NCBI GenBank assembly: GCA_036874045.1
Contig: CM072345.1
Span: forward strand, 11,456,501 to 11,520,500
Direction: 5' to 3'
Length of the DNA: 64,000 bases
From: Cymodocea nodosa
Taxonomy: Eukaryota; Streptophyta; Magnoliopsida; Alismatales; Cymodoceaceae
Shown: positions 58,244 to 64,000 of the stretch, one piece after another
Position numbering within the stretch: position 1 is the stretch's first letter
Layout of the letters: the number at the start of each line of letters is the position of its first letter
The notes under the pieces: model-generated
Seen by the model: only the letters and a program-made list of their open reading frames with translations
Databases searched by the model: none
Told to the model about the DNA's origin: nothing
Program-made: the position numbers and the translations under genes

Positions 58244-58657
58244 CTACCGGAACTCAAGCGATCTCTTGCGGTTCCTCTCCAGCAACCCCTCCAGCACGAC
58301 CCTTTTCTTGTACTCCTCCGAGTCGTAATGTATCTCGACCGCCTTCTTCTTCCTTTCCCGAGGCATCGGGTTCGGGACGGACTTCTTCTTGGTCGGCGGG
58401 CGGAACAACGGGATCAGGTAGAAGAATGCGCAGGTGCAAAGTATTGCGAATAACCGTCCGCCCGACAGAAAGGCCAGAATCAACAACAAGAGAATGGCAA
58501 GACCGGCGACGTTCGAGTGCGACGTCGTCTCCGCCGACTTGGTCAACCCTTTCGAGGATTTACGGCAATCTGCAGGGAGCGTGCGGCAGGAGGTGGCCGT
58601 AGGATCGCTCGCCCTGGGCGGACCGGAGCGGCGGCGGCTGGTGCTGATCCTGATCAT
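58244..58657 (-). CDS. Small uncharacterised plant membrane protein
   Basis: A 137-residue frame from the first ATG (58657). The frame is open further upstream to about 58775 without an ATG, so MIRISTSRRR is taken as the start; a longer form would need a GTG or an upstream exon. Residues about 50-85 (NVAGLAILLLLILAFLSGGRLFAILCTCAFFYLIPLF) are one long or two short membrane segments. They are flanked by a Ser/Arg-rich N-terminus and a basic C-terminus (PPTKKKSVPN...ERKKKAVEIHYDSEEYKKRVVLEGLLERNRKRS). Composition is protein-like and GC-rich against the flanks. I recall similar plant proteins annotated only as transmembrane, and no function can be given. Confidence 0.65.
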   Translation of the reverse strand: MIRISTSRRRSGPPRASDPTATSCRTLPADCRKSSKGLTKSAETTSHSNVAGLAILLLLILAFLSGGRLFAILCTCAFFYLIPLFRPPTKKKSVPNPMPRERKKKAVEIHYDSEEYKKRVVLEGLLERNRKRSLEFR

Positions 58658-58775
58658 GTCCGTCTCGGAGTTAGCGCCGCTGATCTCGACTTCCACGGGT
58701 CCTGGGTCTGACGCGGTCCCACACGCTTTCGTCTCGTGGAACCGCTGGTTTCCAAATACGTGAATGAAATTTGAT

Positions 58776-60526
58776 TAACAACAACATATTGGGGTCATTC
58801 TCTTGATGTATTTTTAAAAGAAAAATACCTTTCATATCTTCCAACAAATTTAGTATTTATTAATCGGCAAAAGTAATCCTATGAATTTCAATATTACATG
58901 ATTATAAATAAAGGATGAATATTTTACGTAAATTAAATACGTACGTATTGGTTCTTCATCTAATCATGCTATTCAGATTCATCAATTGATTTTTGAATAA
59001 AAAAAAATTTATTAGATATGGCTTAAATTATACTGTAAATGAACTAATCATATAACTAGATTTTAATTTTAAAATAAAAGAAAACTAAGAAACACAAAGT
59101 TAATTTTCTTATTGGAACAATTTTATGAAAGAAATCCTTACGATTTGAACGTGTCACATCTCACAATTAGTCAAATGTTACACCTTCGTCCAACACGTCT
59201 TTCTCTCTTTCGTAGATGACTTACGATAAAATTGACGTATAAAGATGATTTTTAAAAACTTCAGATTAAAGATTAAAAAAATGATGAAAAATCTCGTAAC
59301 CAATCTAATACAGACTCTCGCTTTTTTAAGACTATCAAATAATACTAATGTTACATTTAGAATAAAAAAAATTATTGTCAAATGACATGATTGATTTTGC
59401 AAAGGATAATAATAATTTAAATAGTAGTTTTATAATTCTTTTTTGGTACAGAATCTATTTCCAAAATTAAAATAGAATTTAAATAAATTTCGTGCAATGA
59501 TCTAAAATTACAACAACAAAAAAAGTCTTAAATCAATGAAAATTCATAATTTTATTAAAATATAAATTTTAAAGATGGATCCCATACGTTACGGGAGGCA
59601 TGGTTGAAAATGCCTGTTAAAATAAGATAATATAAAAAAGCATTTCAACACGTTGCGTGAACCCAAAAAATTCTAAAATGAAAAATTAATATCTTGAATT
59701 GCAAAAGGTACACGAACTTAATTGTTAAAATAAATGTATATTAGAAATGAGATGGAACATATCCAAAACACATAAAAATATATATATTTTTTAATTAGAC
59801 GTCTACATTTTAATATGACAGCAAAGCATAAAGATTTTAATAAGTTCACACATTTACCGTAAAAAAAAGAAAGAAAACCCCACCTGTGGGACCTAAACAA
59901 TGTTGCGAGGGACATTGATATAGAAATGGATTTCCTCACTAATAATCAATCAATTAAAGGGCCACATTTCAACATTACGCTCTTCCAAATTTTCTAAGCC
60001 CACCACCAGATTAATTATCAAAGACTGTAGTCAATCATATACATAATAACTTAAGTTTTTCAACATATGCAACCTTAATATGTATAGTATTGCTGATTTC
60101 AGTGTCACGTAGACTTTCTGCCACATAATTTACGAAATCTTATTATCTTAATCAATCATTTTTCTCCGATGGATGCATATGATTTGCAAGTGATCGCATA
60201 AATATTATAATCAGATGACTGATAAATTATTTTTTTTCAAATCAAAGATATTAAAATCGATTATTGATTCATGTTCATTTTCAACTATTGATTTTCAAAT
60301 TCAAGAATCTTAATAAATATAATTCAAGTTAGGTTTAAATTTCGATCATAACAGATTATATTATAGACTAACAGTTTGTATAATTTTTTTTTTTTTTAAA
60401 AAAAATGTAAAAAATGTAAGCACCGACGGAAACGACAAAATTTCACCGAAGTTATATTAATTACCTCTCACGAAGTTTCCTCTTATGAATTGCTGACGAC
60501 GAATTGTTTAATTAATGAAAAATAGG
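58776..60526. other. Intergenic, AT-rich
   Basis: Nothing recognised. Frames at 59178-59402 and 59718-59939 look random. Confidence 0.6.
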
Positions 60527-61093
60527 CTACGGAAGAAAAGAAATATATGTATTTTTTCGAAAAGCAAGGAATGAAAATATTTTTGGATATAAATATTTCA
60601 AAAACCAGTCAAAATTGATCTCTAAAAGCTTAATTACTACACTGACCTTGGGGAGGAACCTCCGGAACAGGCTTCGTTTTGCTTCGGCGACGGCCACCGG
60701 ATGGACCGGGAGTTTGACCTCCTCCTCCTCCTCCTCCTCCCTCTTCCTCTCCTCCTCCAGCTTCCGACCTTCATCCTTGGCGACCTCAGTACGGCCGGAA
60801 TCCAATTGCACGGGCACCGTCTGCTTCGCTTGCCGCATCCAAAACCTCAGGGTCCTTTGTTTGGGCCTGGGTCCGTCATCGTCGACGTGAGCATCAGCAT
60901 GTCCTCCTCCGGCGGCGGCAACAATGGTTTGCTCCTCCCCAGGTGTAGAATCCCCAAGGCACGAGCCTTGGAAGCAAGACATGACCCGTGACGCTTTCCA
61001 CCTCCTTCTCCTATTCTTATTCTTCTTTTTCGTTTGATTGGGTTTGCCTGGTAATTGGGGGTCTGGTGCAGTAGCTTCTTCCATGAATCCCAT
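60527..61093 (-). CDS. Uncharacterised basic/acidic plant protein (3' end uncertain)
   Basis: The first exon is best read as 61093-60647 (149 codons), from MGFMEEATAPDP to RRFLPKV, where a clear donor AAG/GTCAGT occurs. The frame itself runs on to a stop at 60527, and no downstream exon was identified, so the listed end is the unspliced reading. It has a lysine/arginine-rich patch (KKKNKNRRRRWKAS), a cysteine-containing CFQGSCLG segment and a glutamate-rich run before KLPVHPVAVAEAKRSLFRRFLPK. Larger frames starting at 61348 are non-typical and the ATG at 61093 is preferred. No family is recognised; a plant-specific small protein is possible. Confidence 0.45.
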   Translation of the reverse strand: MGFMEEATAPDPQLPGKPNQTKKKNKNRRRRWKASRVMSCFQGSCLGDSTPGEEQTIVAAAGGGHADAHVDDDGPRPKQRTLRFWMRQAKQTVPVQLDSGRTEVAKDEGRKLEEERKREEEEEEEVKLPVHPVAVAEAKRSLFRRFLPKVSVVIKLLEINFDWFLKYLYPKIFSFLAFRKNTYISFLP

Positions 61094-62394
61094 GGTCTTC
61101 ACCAGGGAAAGGAGGTGAGCAAACGCGTGGTAATATACAGTGATATTAAGAGTAACGACTTGTAAGGAGTCCTTGACTTGTTTCCTTCCCAATTCATGAT
61201 GGAGAACTTCTGAACTTCGGTTTTTCCTTTTCCCCTGTTTTGAACGGTAAGATGGATGCCATCTCTCTTTGTGAAAATGATCATTGATTATGGTTACCAA
61301 AAAAACGTGATTATTGATCATGTCTTTTCTTCTCTGACGTCTGCTCACCTTCTGGGTTGCTATTATTGAATATTTTTTGAAATAGTTGATATTAATTATT
61401 GCATTTAATTTAAAGTTTTCACGTTTCTTCTCTTAGTTAAAAACTACAATAATTTATTTAACCAAAAACAGAGTCAAGAGACCTACAATTAATTTCTAGC
61501 AAAATTTAAATCTCATTAAATACCATCATTATAAAAAATTAATTAATTAATCGAGAACATTAACGTTCCAGATATTTTTAAGGTTCAACCGAAAAACTTA
61601 TACGGTAAGAAAATATTCATAAGAAATGTGAGATGTGCTTAAATCAGGTTGAGTACAATAACAACAACATAGTCATAAACTCATAATCTTATTACATAAG
61701 ATTCCGCCATGTGAATCTTTTTTTTAACATAAAATTAGTTAAAGTCAACTGCAAAAACAACAGAGCCATAATCCTAAGACCGCGTTATAAATAATCGGAT
61801 CGTAGCCATCCATGGGACCGGACATGGACAGGAATTTAAACGTAAGCTGTTGCGTGGCACTGTCACTTAACCCTTTCGTTAAAGTTTGTCCACGTACTTC
61901 ACTTGACCTTAATTGCTTATTAACTAAAACAAAAGATGCGTGCATAAAACCAAGGCAGCCTTGTTCTCTCTCTCTCTCTCTCTCTTCTTTCACAGTTAGG
62001 GGGCGTCGACCGGTCGCCCTGGTCACATGTGCTGTTAAACGTCATTTTCTCTTTTGTCACGTACTTGTTGTATAATCTTTATTATTCGTGTATTCATACT
62101 CCTGATTTACGTCTTAACTCTTTCTAAATTTTCGGTTAACCTAAGGGAAAATCAGAAACCGTCTTTGAATCATTTGCCTTCCTTTTTCTTCCTGGTTGTA
62201 CCTTTGCCTTCTAACATCATTGATATCAGTCAGGTTCCAATGCGCTACCGCTTCGGCTCTCCCCTGAGTCCTCCGTTTTCGCTCCGCCACCGCTTCCCAC
62301 TTCAACAATATCAATCTCCATTTTCACACACCCATGAACCATGACTCCTACCTCTGCTATAAAAACTAGTTCTTAACCATCATTAGCATTCCAG
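61094..62394. other. Intergenic
   Basis: A CT-rich tract at about 61968-61986 and a TATA-like tataaaaac at about 62359. No gene was recognised. Confidence 0.55.
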
Positions 62395-62920
62395 TTGCCA
62401 CACATTGCCATGAACATTGCACCACCGTCTGATGACGGCGAAGATAATATTCCTGCCTTTCTTCACTGGGAACAAGTTGATCAACTTGTCAGAAGCTGGA
62501 TCCATGCAATCATGGCTCTTCCAGTGCAACGCACAATTCTCTCTTGCCCGACAGCCGCCGAGGCCTTGTTTCTTTTGGAGCATCGCCTCTCTTCAGTGAC
62601 TCGTATTCATCAAAACTCTCATTGTATTAGCCTCTCGGACATTCCAAAAACCTCCGATGTTTCTATGCCTAACCATCAAGTTCATTCAAACAAAAAACGA
62701 TGGCAAATTTGTAGGTTAATGGTACCTTTCAAGACTTTTTGCAGGCCACACACGTAGTTCTCAAACATCCGAGCAGAATGGCTTTGTCGAACGCAAATAG
62801 TGTCACATCACCGATGTTGGTCGTTGTTTACTGCAACAAGCAAAACTTCCAACTTTCTCTCGGCTTGATGCCTTGACCATCACTTTTGCTCTCATTAATC
62901 ATCGTTCATCTTGTTACGAG
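62395..62920 (+). mobile_element. Copia gag plus integrase fragment
   Basis: 62407-62620 reads like copia gag (WEQVDQLVRSWIHAIMAL through AAEALFLLEHRLSSVTRIHQ). At 62744-62919 another frame reads GHTRSSQTSEQNGFVERK, a stop, then CHITDVGRCLLQQAKLPTFSRLDALTITFALINHRSSC, the copia integrase motif (SEQNGVVERKHRH). The part between is deleted. No LTRs were found, so this is an internal fossil. Confidence 0.75.
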
Positions 62921-63655
62921 CTATGGGTTCGTCACAAGGAAATGTTCGTGGACTCTGCAGATGAATGATTCATAAAGCAGTTACGTTATATGCTGTATTC
63001 TATGCATTCATTCCTGTTTAGGCGAGATTATACATTTCATTTGTACATAGGGTCCTCCTCCACACTCTAATTAAGACTTTCCTCTGACCTCAATACTTAA
63101 ATTTGTGTGTTATTCCAAGGAGAGGAGATACTTGATAATGATTATTTGATTTGATCAGTAGGGATGCTTGACTCGTAATCAAGTACAGCAAAAAAAATTC
63201 CCGCCGTAGATAACACAAACATTTCTTATTTTCGGTCGACAAAGAATATACCAATATATAGCTGACGGCAATTCGGTTTGAAGGTTAAGATTTTGAAAGG
63301 AGGAAAAAAAAGAAGCTATTCTTTTATTCTCCACCCGCCCCCCAGTAACTTCGGCCTCGTCAAAACAGTACACATGCGTTACAAACCTCTGATTGATTTG
63401 GTAGTGCAAAATGATCTATAATCTTCTAGATTTTAATTTTTTTAATAGAGTAAAACATCTCCCATATTCTGAATAAATTAATAAATGGTATACGCGTTTG
63501 GCTTGATTGATACTAATCTACCAATATTTATCAACTGATCCGCTTTTGAGAAAAAACAAATCACAACCACAAGAACTCGATCACAACTGCAATAACCGGC
63601 CATTACTCAAGAATTATTGATGTGCAAAGAAATCAGCGGAGCACCACAGCACTGA
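62921..63655. other. Intergenic, nothing recognised
   Basis: 3' region of the carboxypeptidase-like gene and retroelement flank. No structure seen. Confidence 0.6.
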
Positions 63656-63914
63656 TCAGATGCGTTTGGAAGGAAGTGGTTTGCCAGCGAGGAAGTGCTG
63701 GAGAAGCGACAGGGAACTGTCGGGGGCCAGAACGGGGACCTGATGCCCCGCACCGCGCACGGTGGCGAACGTCAACCCGTCCTCGTACTCCACCACCCAT
63801 CCGGCTACCTGCCTCCGGTTGTACCACGCCCTCCACTCTTTCTCCGTTTTCAGCCCCATCTTCCTCAGGCTGTTCCTCGTCGACGTCACCGGCACCCTCC
63901 CGTCCGTGTCCCCA
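63656..63914 (-). CDS. Serine carboxypeptidase-like (SCPL) protein, last exon
   Basis: The terminal exon on the minus strand begins after the acceptor gagcag at 63914 and ends at the TGA at 63658-63656. It encodes [85 protein letters not shown]. The first Asp of the GDTD motif and the His of GAGHQVP are the second and third members of the Ser-Asp-His triad. Sequence is closest, by recollection, to carboxypeptidase II-type vacuolar or secreted SCPLs rather than acyltransferase forms. The rest of the gene, including the catalytic Ser, lies beyond 64000. The split first codon (phase 2) agrees with the typical intron position. Confidence 0.9.
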
Positions 63915-64000
63915 CTGCTCGCACAGCACCCATCACATATCATATGTATCTACGTCAATCCCAGCTAGCCGTTTCTCGATCTGGGTTCGTAGATTAATTC

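Noticed and set aside
61745..62075. Frames over the CT-rich tract
   Set aside because: Simple-sequence artefacts without family.
1..64000. CRISPR array, phage, operon, riboswitch or tRNA/rRNA genes
   Set aside because: No regularly spaced repeats, no cloverleaf or rRNA sequence recognised; the genomic style is plant nuclear.

Overview
This is nuclear DNA of a flowering plant. The genes have plant-type introns and encode plant families (a sacsin-like RING protein, a PLS-class PPR protein, a chloroplast J-protein/ferredoxin fusion and mitochondrial ClpP2). The introns and spacers are AT-rich and littered with decayed Ty1/copia retrotransposons. Several genes have GC-rich 5' ends, which hints at a non-grass monocot, but this is weak evidence. 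No bacterial, viral or organellar genome features were seen.

Layout. 1-31264 (+): the 3' portion of one very large sacsin-like gene. Eleven exons can be placed (2728 to 31264; 13,197 coding bases; 4,398 residues), and the N-terminal exon or exons lie left of the window. Its introns hold most of the repeats: a nearly complete short-LTR copia element (17952-22610), a 5'-truncated copia remnant (about 27350-28174) and several LTR or primer-site fragments. 33564-35983 (+): a three-exon LysM-domain protein. 37395-39215 (-): an intronless PPR protein. 40065-40681 (-): a three-exon COX16, probably with a leader intron. 45794-47455 (-): a four-exon DnaJ/4Fe-4S protein of the DJC76 type. 48640-49440 (+): a copia LTR/gag remnant. 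49615-50358 (-): a truncated STT3 pseudogene. 54843-55616 (-): mitochondrial ClpP2. 58244-58657 (-): a small uncharacterised membrane protein. 60527-61093 (-): an uncharacterised basic/acidic protein. 62395-62920 (+): a copia gag/integrase scrap. 63656-63914 (-): the last exon of a serine carboxypeptidase-like gene that runs off the right edge.

Relationships. Plant genes are not in operons, so shared position does not imply shared function. The order sacsin-like, LysM, (DJC76), ClpP2 resembles, from memory, the Arabidopsis AT5G23110-AT5G23240 neighbourhood, so this is probably an ancient conserved block. Several products are predicted for mitochondria (COX16, ClpP2, perhaps the PPR protein) or chloroplasts (DJC76).

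I did not find a convincing undescribed system. The most interesting items are the degenerate third sacsin ATPase repeat, the 16-bp microduplication that doubles a splice donor in the DJC76 gene, the duplicated intron end in the LysM gene, the very short LTRs of the resident copia element, and the conserved gene neighbourhood. Exon boundaries were placed by hand from GT/AG sites, reading-frame continuity and remembered family sequence. All homology statements are recognition by eye, not database results.
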